Source: Candidatus Ribeiella danica (lineage in GTDB: Bacteria > Chloroflexota > Chloroflexia > Chloroflexales > Roseiflexaceae). Taken from it: a stretch of 64,000 nt of DNA. Below, in pieces: positions 35,702 to 43,396 of the stretch; position 1 is the first letter of the stretch; each line of letters begins with the position of its first letter. Both the position numbers and the translations under genes were made by a program. The notes under the pieces are model-generated. The model had not been told where the DNA came from and ran no database searches. It saw only the letters and a list, made by a program, of their open reading frames with translations. The DNA lies in assembly GCA_016717335.1 (NCBI GenBank), contig JADKFS010000011.1, forward strand, positions 248,001 to 312,000, given 5' to 3'.

Positions 35702-36472
35702 CTAGCGCTGGTGTGTTTCCAGCGGGCGCTGATACTGCGCGATAGCACTGCTGGCGTGGGGGCGGCCGCTACGCGCATAAGCATCCAGCAGGGGGGCGAC
35801 ATCGTAGGGAACGCGGCGAAACTCTAGCTGTACCCGCCCGCCGTCGACTGTCAGCACAGCATACTCGGCCCAGCGATCGGCTCGAAAGTCTTCCTCGGGC
35901 TGGTGATGGCTGTACGCCAGCCCAACGCTGCCGGGGTTAAAGTGAATCTGTGGGCCGGGGCCGATCCGGCGTACGAACTGCACATGCGTGTGGCCACCGC
36001 AGTACAGGTCGGCCGTGTGGCCCTGCAGGAAAGCCGCCAGCTGCTCCTGCGGGGTGTCGGGCAGGATGATGTCGTCGAACGATTGCGGCGAGCCGTGATA
36101 GGCCAGCAACGTGCCGCCCTCCCCGAGGTCGAGCTCGATGATGCGCGGAAACGCGGCGATGAACGCCTGATCCTCGGCCGACAGCTGCGCCAGCGCCCAG
36201 GCGCGTACGTCGTGCATCGCGCGGAGACGCTCGCTGCTGATGGCTTCGGCGCCGGTCTCTGCGCCGCTGAGCAGCCAGGCGTCGGCATTGCCCAGCACGA
36301 CCGGGCAGCGCAGCGCGCGCAGCTGGCCGACAACCTGCGCCGGCTGCGGCCCGCCCTGCACCGCGTCGCCCAGGCACACGATCTGGTCGGCCGCCTGACC
36401 CTGGAGATCGCGGAGCACCGCGTCGAGCGCGACGCAGTTCCCGTGTATGTCTGAAATCACCACGATGCGCAT
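35702..36472 (-). CDS. Metallophosphoesterase (calcineurin-like, YfcE/ApaH-type)
   Basis: The 256-residue protein has the ordered metal-binding motifs of the calcineurin-like superfamily: VVISDIHGNCVALDAVL, IVCLGDAVQGGP, VLGNADAWLL, LLAYHGSP, YCGGHTHVQF, and NPGSVGL near the end. These hold the two-metal site used to hydrolyse phosphodiesters or phosphomonoesters. GNAD replaces the common GNHD, as in some bacterial phosphodiesterases. It is cytoplasmic with no signal peptide. The start ATG has GGAGG upstream. The SDR gene ends 57 bp upstream on the same strand, so the two might be co-transcribed. The physiological substrate is unknown. Confidence 0.9.
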   Translation of the reverse strand: MRIVVISDIHGNCVALDAVLRDLQGQAADQIVCLGDAVQGGPQPAQVVGQLRALRCPVVLGNADAWLLSGAETGAEAISSERLRAMHDVRAWALAQLSAEDQAFIAAFPRIIELDLGEGGTLLAYHGSPQSFDDIILPDTPQEQLAAFLQGHTADLYCGGHTHVQFVRRIGPGPQIHFNPGSVGLAYSHHQPEEDFRADRWAEYAVLTVDGGRVQLEFRRVPYDVAPLLDAYARSGRPHASSAIAQYQRPLETHQR

Positions 36473-36529
36473 AGTGAACCTCCGTCTAGATCGCGGTCAC
36501 CTTCCGGCAGACGAGCTACAACCGTCGTC

Positions 36530-37534
36530 CTATGCCGCGCCGCGCTTGCCCGGCGCCACTGCCGCATAGGCTGCGACCATCGTATCGATCAGTTGGTCCA
36601 TCCGCTCGTCCACTTTCTGCGCGGCAGGATGGCTCTCATACCAGGCGATGATTTCCGCCGCGCCCTGGCGAAAGGGAATATTCGCCACATACTCCGGCAC
36701 CAGGCGTTTGATCTTGGTGTTGTCAAAAACCATGCTGTGCGCCTTATCCCCCAGCAGGCCGGCACCCCACTCCGGGTCAAAGGCCGCGATCACCTCCGAG
36801 GGAATGTGGACGATATCGGCCTGCACCCCCATCGCGCCGGCAAGTATGTCCACGATTTGGTTCCACGTCAGCACCTCGTCGCTGGTGATGTGGATGGCCT
36901 CGCCCAGCGCGTGCGGATTGCCGAGCAGAGGGACAAATCCCTTGGCAAAATCTCGATGGTGGGTCAGCGTCCACAACGATGTCCCGTCACCATGCACAAC
37001 CACTTTTTTCCCCGCCCGCATCCGGCCTAGCACGGTGTATTTTCCCTCCAGGGGTACCGACATTGCATCGTAGGTATGGGAGGGCCGCACGATGGTCACC
37101 GGGAACCCCTCCTCACGATAGGCGGTCGTCAGGCGCTCTTCGCACGCAATCTTCGCGCGCGAATAGGCCCAATACGGATTCCGGAGCGGGGTCGATTCGG
37201 TGGTGGGCCAGCTGAGCGGCGGCGTTTGATAGGCCGAGGCCGAGCTGATGAAGACGTACTGCTTGGTGCGGCCACGAAACAGCTCCAAATCCGTCTCGAT
37301 ATGCTCGGGGGTGAAGGCCACAAAGTCCACCACCACATCGAAGGTCAGATCTTTCACGAGCTGAGAGATGGCGGCTTTGTCGCGGATATCGCCCTGCAGC
37401 GCGGGCACGTTCGCGGGCGTGGGGCGCGTCCCGTGGCCGCGATTGAGCAGCACCACATCAATACCACGCGCGACGGCCAATTCGACGCATGCTGAGCTGA
37501 TCGTGCCGGTGCCGCCGATGAATAAAGCTTTCAT
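36530..37534 (-). CDS. NAD(P)-dependent epimerase/dehydratase (extended SDR)
   Basis: The 334-residue Rossmann-fold protein starts MKALFIGGTGTISSACVELA (nucleotide-binding GGTGTIS). It has VVVDFVAFTPEHIE, a catalytic Ser region VFISSASAYQ, the YSRAK form of the YxxxK motif, and the substrate-side stretch VTIVRPSHTYD. The profile suits the atypical/extended SDR group that includes plastid CSP41 and sugar-nucleotide epimerases. Residues 200-330 form a helical substrate domain with HITSDEVLTWNQI. The ribosome site GGAGG lies within TCCAGTGGAGGACACC-type sequence just before the ATG. An AT-rich block about 215-265 bp upstream may be its regulatory region. Substrate not determinable. Confidence 0.9.
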   Translation of the reverse strand: MKALFIGGTGTISSACVELAVARGIDVVLLNRGHGTRPTPANVPALQGDIRDKAAISQLVKDLTFDVVVDFVAFTPEHIETDLELFRGRTKQYVFISSASAYQTPPLSWPTTESTPLRNPYWAYSRAKIACEERLTTAYREEGFPVTIVRPSHTYDAMSVPLEGKYTVLGRMRAGKKVVVHGDGTSLWTLTHHRDFAKGFVPLLGNPHALGEAIHITSDEVLTWNQIVDILAGAMGVQADIVHIPSEVIAAFDPEWGAGLLGDKAHSMVFDNTKIKRLVPEYVANIPFRQGAAEIIAWYESHPAAQKVDERMDQLIDTMVAAYAAVAPGKRGAA

Positions 37535-38169
37535 GGTGTCCTCCAGTGCGAGCGCAAGCTCAGAGCACCCCTGAACTCGGCCGGCTCATGCTTATGTCGC
37601 CGGAGCGCTTCCGCCCCAAGAATGCGCGAGCGCCGCCTACTGCTGCCCGGCGCCTGCAGCTCCGCCTCCAGCAGGTAGGCGTCGACAACTATAGCCGCGA
37701 CCTCTGGCGATGTCAAAACGTGGAGGGCCAGTTGCGCGAGCCCTGCCCGATGACAAAAATGTTAGTTAAAACACGTATAAATCATGTTATAATCTTGATC
37801 TACCCAGTCCAATTCAAAGAGTAGCCGGCCACGTGGCCGAACGCACACGGCCCGCGCCGGAGCTATTGCTTCGTAGAGGCAACTATCCCCGAGCCTGGCG
37901 GCGATAGTTGTGAGTCCCCATGCACTGGCTTTCGGCCTCTCCCCGGAGCGAGAGGTGCGATGTCATGACACAATCATGCCATTCACGAGCGCGCGGCATG
38001 TGCCCCGCGCCGGGCCGTGCCGCATAGCGGGCCTGGGGCGCTGGCGCGCCAATTCGGCCAGGGGCGTACGGCAGAAGGAGGTAGGCGGTCGATCGATTTG
38101 CGCTTGACAGTCGCGCATAGTACACCATACGAGACAAGTGTCACCCACCGACGAAGATGGAGGATCATA
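37535..38169. other. 635-base divergent intergenic region with AT-rich block and promoter
   Basis: I find no convincing gene here. The stretch 37750-37810 is strikingly AT-rich for this GC-rich sequence and contains an imperfect dyad, GTTAAAACACG and CATGTTATAAT separated by TATAAAT, plus a TATAAT. It may be an operator or promoter for the minus-strand SDR gene. A second promoter-like signal facing the plus-strand secreted protein is at 38104. A TTG-initiated 61-codon frame (37531-37716, minus) overlaps the SDR start by four bases but has no ribosome site. Confidence 0.5.
38104..38132 (+). promoter_or_regulatory. Candidate sigma-70 promoter of the secreted beta-helix gene
   Basis: A perfect -35 hexamer TTGACA (38104-38109) is followed after 17 bases by ATACGA, a weak -10. 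The start codon lies about 38 bases further on, after GGAGG. The GTCGCGCAT spacer sequence also appears in front of TAGAAT near 7370. Confidence 0.5.
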
Positions 38170-40002
38170 ATGTTGCAGGTTAGATCGATGAGCATACGAT
38201 ATCTGACGGTGCTGCTGGTAATGCTTATGATGAGTGTCACCGCCCTCGCATCCGCCGCGACGGCCGCTCCCGCCCTGGCCGCCGATCCAAGCCAGCCTGA
38301 CTTCGGCCCGAACGTGAAGATCTTCGACCCGAGCATGCCGACGAGCGAGATCCAGGCCGCGGTCGACGCCGTCGCCAACCAGCAGGTCGACAGCGAGATG
38401 GGCGCGCAGCGCTACGCCCTGCTGTTCAAGCCCGGCACCTACGGCAGCGCCGCCAGCCCGCTCACCTTCCAGGTGGGCTACTACACCGAGGTGGCCGGCC
38501 TGGGCGCGTCGCCTACCGACGTCACCATCAACGGCCACGTCGACGTCTACAACCGCTGCCTGACCCCCGACAACTGCATCGCGCTCGATAATTTCTGGCG
38601 CTCGCTGTCGAACCTGACGATCAACGTCATGGGGCTGTCCGACTGCCGCTCCTCGGGCAACTTCTGGGCCGTCTCGCAAGCGGCGCCGATGCGGCGGGTC
38701 AACATTACCGGCGGCAACCTCACGCTCATGGACTACTGCACCGCCGGCCCGCAGTACGCGAGCGGCGGCTTCATCGCCGACTCCCAGACCGGCTTCATCA
38801 TCAACGGGTCGCAGCAGCAGTTCCTGGTGCGCGGCAGCAGCATCGGCGGCTGGTCCAACGGCGTGTGGAACCAGGTCTTCTCCGGCGTGCAGGGCGCCCC
38901 GGCCCAGTCGTTCTCCACCACGCCGTACGACCCGCAGCCGTACACCACGCTGGCGACCAGCCCGGTCACCCGCGAGAAGCCGTTCCTGTACGTCGACTCG
39001 GCCGGCAAGTACAATGTCTTCGTCCCGGCGCTGCGCCGCAACTCCGCGGGCACGTCGTGGGGCAGCGGGCCGGCCGCCGGCTCGTCCATCCCGATCGGCC
39101 AGTTCTTCGTCGCCAAGCCGGGCGACTCGGCGAAGACGATCAACGCCGCGCTCGCCCAGAGCAAGAACCTGATCTTCACCCCGGGCGTCTACCAGCTCGA
39201 CCGCACGATCGAGGTCAAGCGCGCCGACACCGTGGTGCTGGGGCTGGGCTTCCCCACGCTCGTGCCGAATAACGGGGTTGTGGCGATGTCGGTTGCCGAC
39301 GTGGCGGGCGTCAAGCTGGGCGGGCTCATGTTCGACGCCGGCCCGGTGAACTCGCCGGTGCTGCTGCAGGTAGGCGCGCCGAATGCCCACAAGAGCAATC
39401 CCGCCAACCCGACGCTGCTGCAGGACGTGTTCTTCCGCATCGGCGGCGCGACTCTGGGCAAGGCCACGACCAGCCTGGTCGTGAACAGCGACAACGTCCT
39501 GCTGGACGACATCTGGGCCTGGCGGGCCGATCATGGCAATGGAGTGGGCTGGACCGCCAACACCGCCGACACGGGCGTGATCGTCAACGGCGACAACGTC
39601 ACGGCGTACGGCCTGTTCGTCGAGCACTACCAGAAGTACAATGTTATCTGGAATGGCGAGAACGGCAAGACCATCTTCTTCCAGAACGAGATGCCGTACG
39701 ACGCGCCGAACCAGGCGGCCTGGAGCCACGATGGCGTATTGGGCTACGCTGCCTACAAGGTGGCCGACTCCGTCAAGACGCACGAGGGGTGGGGCATGGG
39801 CAGCTACTGCTTCTTCAACGTCGACCCGACCATCCACGCGACACGCGCCTTCGAGGTTCCGGTCACACCGGGGGTGAAGCTGCACGACATCTTGACCGTC
39901 TCCCTCGGCGGCGTCGGCACCATCGACCACGTGGTGAACGACACCGGCGCCGCGGCCGAGGGGGCGTCCACGGTCCCGATCAACATCGTCAGCTACCCGT
40001 GA
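38170..40002 (+). CDS. Secreted right-handed beta-helix protein (pectate-lyase-like fold)
   Basis: The 610-residue protein has a signal peptide with hydrophobic core YLTVLLVMLMMSVTALASA and likely cleavage after AAPALAA. The mature part has repeated short strands and Asn/Gly turns: QRYALLFKPGTYGS, YYTEVAGLGASPTDVTINGH, ALDNFWRSLSNLTINV, LIFTPGVYQLD, VLGLGFPTL and TGVIVNGDNVTAYGLFVEHY. This is the pattern of parallel beta-helix polysaccharide-acting enzymes. Close relatives in actinomycetes are, as I recall, labelled only as coagulation factor 5/8 or adenylyl cyclase domain proteins, so a catalytic role is unproven. ATG 38170 follows GGAGG; a second ATG six codons in is possible. A strong hairpin follows the stop. 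Confidence 0.82.
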   Translation: MLQVRSMSIRYLTVLLVMLMMSVTALASAATAAPALAADPSQPDFGPNVKIFDPSMPTSEIQAAVDAVANQQVDSEMGAQRYALLFKPGTYGSAASPLTFQVGYYTEVAGLGASPTDVTINGHVDVYNRCLTPDNCIALDNFWRSLSNLTINVMGLSDCRSSGNFWAVSQAAPMRRVNITGGNLTLMDYCTAGPQYASGGFIADSQTGFIINGSQQQFLVRGSSIGGWSNGVWNQVFSGVQGAPAQSFSTTPYDPQPYTTLATSPVTREKPFLYVDSAGKYNVFVPALRRNSAGTSWGSGPAAGSSIPIGQFFVAKPGDSAKTINAALAQSKNLIFTPGVYQLDRTIEVKRADTVVLGLGFPTLVPNNGVVAMSVADVAGVKLGGLMFDAGPVNSPVLLQVGAPNAHKSNPANPTLLQDVFFRIGGATLGKATTSLVVNSDNVLLDDIWAWRADHGNGVGWTANTADTGVIVNGDNVTAYGLFVEHYQKYNVIWNGENGKTIFFQNEMPYDAPNQAAWSHDGVLGYAAYKVADSVKTHEGWGMGSYCFFNVDPTIHATRAFEVPVTPGVKLHDILTVSLGGVGTIDHVVNDTGAAAEGASTVPINIVSYP

Positions 40003-40039
40003 GCCGGGAGCTCGACAGACTGATCACGTGAGTGTGAGC

Positions 40040-40075
40040 GCCGGCGGGTCAGGGATAACACCCTGACCTGCCGGC
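40040..40075 (+). terminator. Hairpin after the secreted beta-helix gene
   Basis: A 15-bp stem (40040-40054 with 40061-40075, one G-U pair in RNA) with an ATAACA loop lies 38 bp past the stop codon. It sits between convergent genes. The tail is only weakly T-rich. Confidence 0.6.
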
Positions 40076-40196
40076 GTATTCGTAGCGACCGGCTGTTGGA
40101 GTCAATGGTGGGATCGCCCCGCGGCGAGTGTGTGTAATAAAAAACCCGCCCCGCAAGGGGAGGGTGGGCGGTGCGGCGAGAGCGGGGCGGGGCGGC

Positions 40197-40856
40197 TCAG
40201 GGATTCAGCTCGACGATATCGCCCTTGACCATGAAGATCACGCGCTCGGCGATGTTGGTGGTGCGATCGGCGATCCGCTCCAGGTTGTGCGCGACGAACA
40301 GCAGGTCGACCGCTCGCGGGGTCGTCGACGGGTCTGCCTGGATGGTCGCGAGCAGCTCGGCCTGCACGCCCTTGCTGAGCTCGTCGACCCGATCGTCCGC
40401 GTTGGCAAGCTGGCGGGCCCCGTCCGGGTCCATGTTCACGTACGAGTCGAGGGCGCTGCCGAGCATGCTGATCGAGATCTCGGCCATCTGTGGGATGTCG
40501 ATCAGCGGCTTGACCAGCGGCTGGTCGGCGTGGCGGACGGTGATCTTCGCGATGCCCTTGGCGTAGTCGCCGATCCGCTCGAGCTCGCTCGCAATCTCGA
40601 TCGCCGCGACCAGCCGGCGCAGGTCGCCGGCCATCGGCTGCTGCGTCGCCATGACAGTGAGAGCGTGCTCTTCCAGCGCCGCCTGGGCCTGATCGATGTG
40701 ACGGTCGTCGGTGATGATTCGGCGCGCGGCCTCGACATCTTGCTGCCGCAAGGCGCCGATGGCGCGCGTGATCGAGACGATCACCATCTGCCCAAGCGCG
40801 CGTATCTCTGTGTGTAGCGCCTCAAGCTGCTGAACGTAGTGTTCGCGTGGTCGCAT
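40197..40856 (-). CDS. phoU: PhoU-family phosphate signalling regulator
   Basis: The 219-residue all-helical protein consists of two PhoU three-helix repeats. Repeat 1 ends with DLRRLVAAIEIASELERIGDYAKGIAK and repeat 2 with DLLFVAHNLERIADRTTNIAERVIFM. Both contain the E-R-[IV]-[GA]-D metal-binding motif. The N-terminus MRPREHYVQQLEALHTEIRAL is typical of the family. PhoU negatively links the Pst phosphate transporter to the PhoR sensor kinase. No pst or phoR gene lies nearby; the envelope two-component system at 61.9 kb is far away. The start has AGGAGGAG immediately upstream. Confidence 0.94.
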   Translation of the reverse strand: MRPREHYVQQLEALHTEIRALGQMVIVSITRAIGALRQQDVEAARRIITDDRHIDQAQAALEEHALTVMATQQPMAGDLRRLVAAIEIASELERIGDYAKGIAKITVRHADQPLVKPLIDIPQMAEISISMLGSALDSYVNMDPDGARQLANADDRVDELSKGVQAELLATIQADPSTTPRAVDLLFVAHNLERIADRTTNIAERVIFMVKGDIVELNP

Positions 40857-41102
40857 CAGGCTCCTCCTATCCGCGCTGCGAGCGAGTCCATCCGTGTTCC
40901 GGCCTGCGTCTATTGTAACATGCGTTACTATAGCAGTGGGCAGCCGGCAGGAGCCAGTCGGCAGTCAGACGGATGGCATCACAACGGCAGCTCGTTCGGG
41001 CATGGTGGCTCAATGGTTTTGCTCACAGCTATAAAACACGCGCCAGGGCCGTGCGGCGTGCGCCGCACGGCCCCGGCTCATCGATCGGCGCTGTGCTCCA
41101 GC

Positions 41103-41270
41103 TTACTTGCGCTTGCCGGCCGTCCGCGCCTTCTCGACGTACTCGCGCGGGTTCTCGTCGAAGGCCTGCTTGCACGCCAGCGAGCAGAAAAAGTAGGTCT
41201 GGCCCTGAAATGTAGACTTGGGCGCGGTCTGCGGGTCGACCTGCATATCACAAACTGGGCAATGTTCCAT
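41103..41270 (-). CDS. YHS-domain small protein
   Basis: This 55-residue protein is essentially one YHS domain (PF04945): MEHCPVCDMQVDPQTA, then STFQGQTYFFCSLACKQAFDENPREYVEKA. CPVCDM and CSLAC give four cysteines likely to bind a metal. YHS domains occur as metal-binding units in copper ATPases and stand-alone proteins. ATG 41270 follows AAGGAGG at good spacing, so the longer reading frame to 41360 is not needed. It is a solitary gene between PhoU and the isoaspartyl peptidase gene. Confidence 0.88.
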   Translation of the reverse strand: MEHCPVCDMQVDPQTAPKSTFQGQTYFFCSLACKQAFDENPREYVEKARTAGKRK

Positions 41271-41398
41271 CGTCTCAACCTCCTTGCGACGCTGCACTCG
41301 TCCGCGATCGCGCACGCGGACACGGCAGGGTGCAGCATAAGCTGTGCCATCCCTCTTCAAGTCCGGTAAGAGCCAGGGGCGTGCGCATAGCTCTCGGC

Positions 41399-42385
41399 TC
41401 AGATGCCGACGACCTCGCTCCCGTCCGCTGCGCGGTAGGCGTAGGCCATGCGCGGCGTGTTGAAGGCAAGCCCGATCCGCCCGTCGTGGTCCAGCAAGAT
41501 GCAGCCGCCCAGGCCGCCGACGCGCCGGCCCAGCACGTCGATCGCGCGGCGTGCGGCCTCCATCGGGTCGTGGCCGGCGCCGATCAGGTCGGTCGCGGTC
41601 TTGGCGAGCAGCACCTTGATGATCGACTCGCCCCAGCCGGTCGAGGAACAGCCGCCGGTCAGGTCGTCGGCGTACAGCCCGCAGCCGATCAGCGGCGAGT
41701 CGCCGACGCGGCCAGGCAGCTTGTTGGCGGTCCCGCCGGTCGAGGTGCCGGCCGCCAGGTGGCCGTAGCGATCGAGCGCGACGGCGCCGACAGTGTCGCT
41801 TGGTCTCTCGAGCGAAGAAGGCGATCGGGAGGATTGAGCAGGCCGGACTTCGATGACCCCGGCTCCATGTCGCTCTGTCTCCTTGTCTTCAGGTTTGGCG
41901 CCGAACGCATCCTGCGTGCGAACGCCCTCCTGGTCGCGCAGCCCCTGCCAGCGCCCGCGCTCGCGCTGGACGATCAGGTCGTCCGGGTCGCAGAAGGGCA
42001 CGCCGGCCGCCTCGGCGAAGCGCTCGGCGCCCTGGCCGACCAGCAGGACGACCTGGCTCTCGAGCACCCGCCGCGCCAGCGCGATCGGGTTGCGTATGCG
42101 CTGCACCGCCGCCACCGCCCCCGAGCGCAGGGTGTGGCCGTCCATGATCGCCGCGTCCAGCTCCACGACGCCGTCGCGGTTCAGGTGCGAGCCGACCCCG
42201 GCGTCGTAGGTCGGGTCGTCTTCGAGCGCGCGCACGGCCGCCTCGACCGCGTCGAGCGCGCTGCCGCCGGCCGCCAGCACGCGCCAGCCGACGTCGAGCG
42301 CCTGGCGGCAGCCGGCCTGGTGCGCGGCAACCTCGCCATCGGGGATATCCCACGCGCCGCCGTGGACGATCAGGGAAATGGGCAT
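41399..42385 (-). CDS. Isoaspartyl peptidase/L-asparaginase (Ntn hydrolase)
   Basis: The 328-residue precursor starts MPISLIVHGGAWDIPDG and continues with the conserved LEDDPTYDAGVGSHLNRDG. The autocleavage site is S-D/T-V-G-A-V-A-L-D, where the new N-terminal Thr is the nucleophile, followed by GTSTGGTANKLPGRVGDSPLIGCGLYAD and CSSTGWGESIIK. These residues form the substrate pocket of the plant-type asparaginase family, which hydrolyses isoaspartyl dipeptides and asparagine. A low-complexity charged linker (about 165-200) precedes the cleavage site, as usual. It is a solitary gene; a triple-hairpin element lies upstream of it. Confidence 0.93.
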   Translation of the reverse strand: MPISLIVHGGAWDIPDGEVAAHQAGCRQALDVGWRVLAAGGSALDAVEAAVRALEDDPTYDAGVGSHLNRDGVVELDAAIMDGHTLRSGAVAAVQRIRNPIALARRVLESQVVLLVGQGAERFAEAAGVPFCDPDDLIVQRERGRWQGLRDQEGVRTQDAFGAKPEDKETERHGAGVIEVRPAQSSRSPSSLERPSDTVGAVALDRYGHLAAGTSTGGTANKLPGRVGDSPLIGCGLYADDLTGGCSSTGWGESIIKVLLAKTATDLIGAGHDPMEAARRAIDVLGRRVGGLGGCILLDHDGRIGLAFNTPRMAYAYRAADGSEVVGI

Positions 42386-42505
42386 ATGGACCTCGCGATC
42401 GTGCCTGTGATGGTGTCGGAAGAGCGGTGGAGCCTATTATAGCTGACTCTTCCGTGGCGCGCTAGCTGCAGCTTCCCTCGGGCAGAGCTAATACGACGTC
42501 TTTCG

Positions 42506-42644
42506 ACCCCACCCCCTGCCCCCTGCTAGGGGAGGGGGAAACACAGTTGGCGTGGTGGTGCGATCGCAAAGCGACCGCGCCACCACGCCAACAAGAATCC
42601 CCCCTCTCCCGCGCGCGGGAGAGGGGGGAAGGGGGGTGAGGGCC
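42506..42644. repeat. Triple-hairpin element, copy E
   Basis: This occupies part of the 338-base gap between the asparaginase and CDP-alcohol transferase genes. It has an imperfect left C/G stem (42511-42537), a 22-bp central palindrome with AAA loop (42546-42567 with 42571-42592, two non-Watson-Crick positions) and a perfect 15-bp right stem with no loop (42599-42613 with 42614-42628). The outer ends are GACCCCACCCCC and GGGGTGAGGGCC, as in copy B. No gene is seen in the gap. Confidence 0.87.
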
Positions 42645-42723
42645 GACTTTGCACGAACCCTCATCCCTCGGGCATAAGTCGTTACCGGTATGGAGGAGGG
42701 GGTATTTTTGCTGGAATGCTGTG

Positions 42724-43284
42724 CTAGGCTTTGCCCATGACAAGCTGCAGAAACTTCTTCCCGTAGACGACCATCGACGCCGCGAACGGCGCCAGCGCGA
42801 CGTACAGCGCCGGCCTGCCGCTGCGCGGCCCGTCGGCCAGGTAGAGCAGCATGGCGACGGCCAGCGCCACGGTCGTGGCCTTGCCGGCCGGGTGGGCGAC
42901 GGTGATCTTGGCGTGGCGGCGATAGACCAGCAGCCCGCCCAGCAGGATCGCGACGTCGCGCGCGAGCAGCAGGCCGGTGGCCCACCAGGGGAAGCCGCGC
43001 GTCTGCGAGAGCGCGATCGCCGTCGTGTTGATCATCAGCTTGTCGGCGATTGGGTCGAGCACCTTGCCGAGCGGCGAGACCTCGTGGCGCATGCGCGCGA
43101 CCGGCCCGTCGAGCACGTCGGTGGCCATCGCGACGCCGAAGACGCCGAGCGCGCGCCAGCGCCCGTCGGGCTGGCGCATGTAGCGGATCGCCGCCGGCAG
43201 CATCAGCAGCCGCGCCAGCGTGAGCAGGTTGGCGGGGTAGAGGAATTCGCGCAACTGGAAGGCGTGGCGGATCTTTGCGGGCAC
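42724..43284 (-). CDS. CDP-alcohol phosphatidyltransferase family protein
   Basis: The encoded 186-residue membrane protein has the family signature D-G-x2-A-R-x8-G-x3-D-x3-D as DGPVARMRHEVSPLGKVLDP followed by IADK. About five to six membrane helices surround it. Members join a CDP-linked diacylglycerol or similar donor to an alcohol (PgsA, PssA, cardiolipin or inositol types); the sequence does not distinguish these, though PgsA-like is likely. I prefer the GTG at 43284 (GGTGAGAAA upstream, starts VPAKIRHAFQLREFLYPAN). An ATG at 43341 adds 19 residues encoded by octamer repeat sequence (MIHLVTLSPSDLV). Confidence 0.85.
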   Translation of the reverse strand: MPAKIRHAFQLREFLYPANLLTLARLLMLPAAIRYMRQPDGRWRALGVFGVAMATDVLDGPVARMRHEVSPLGKVLDPIADKLMINTTAIALSQTRGFPWWATGLLLARDVAILLGGLLVYRRHAKITVAHPAGKATTVALAVAMLLYLADGPRSGRPALYVALAPFAASMVVYGKKFLQLVMGKA

Positions 43285-43301
43285 TTTCTCACCTGATGGA
43301 G

Positions 43302-43396
43302 CGACAAGGTCACTCGGTGAGAGGGTGACAAGGTGAATCATCTGATTGCAGCGTCACCTTGTCACCTTGTCACCTTGTCACCTTGTCACCTTGTCA
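43302..43396. repeat. Facing octamer arrays between CDP-alcohol transferase and EMO genes
   Basis: Imperfect GTGACAAG units face six uninterrupted CACCTTGT units. The array provides the last codons and stop of the EMO-type gene and the possible upstream start of the next gene. Confidence 0.85.

Noticed and set aside
37531..37716. Small TTG-initiated gene overlapping the SDR start
   Set aside because: No ribosome site and no recognisable protein character. The overlap with the SDR start codon is probably chance.
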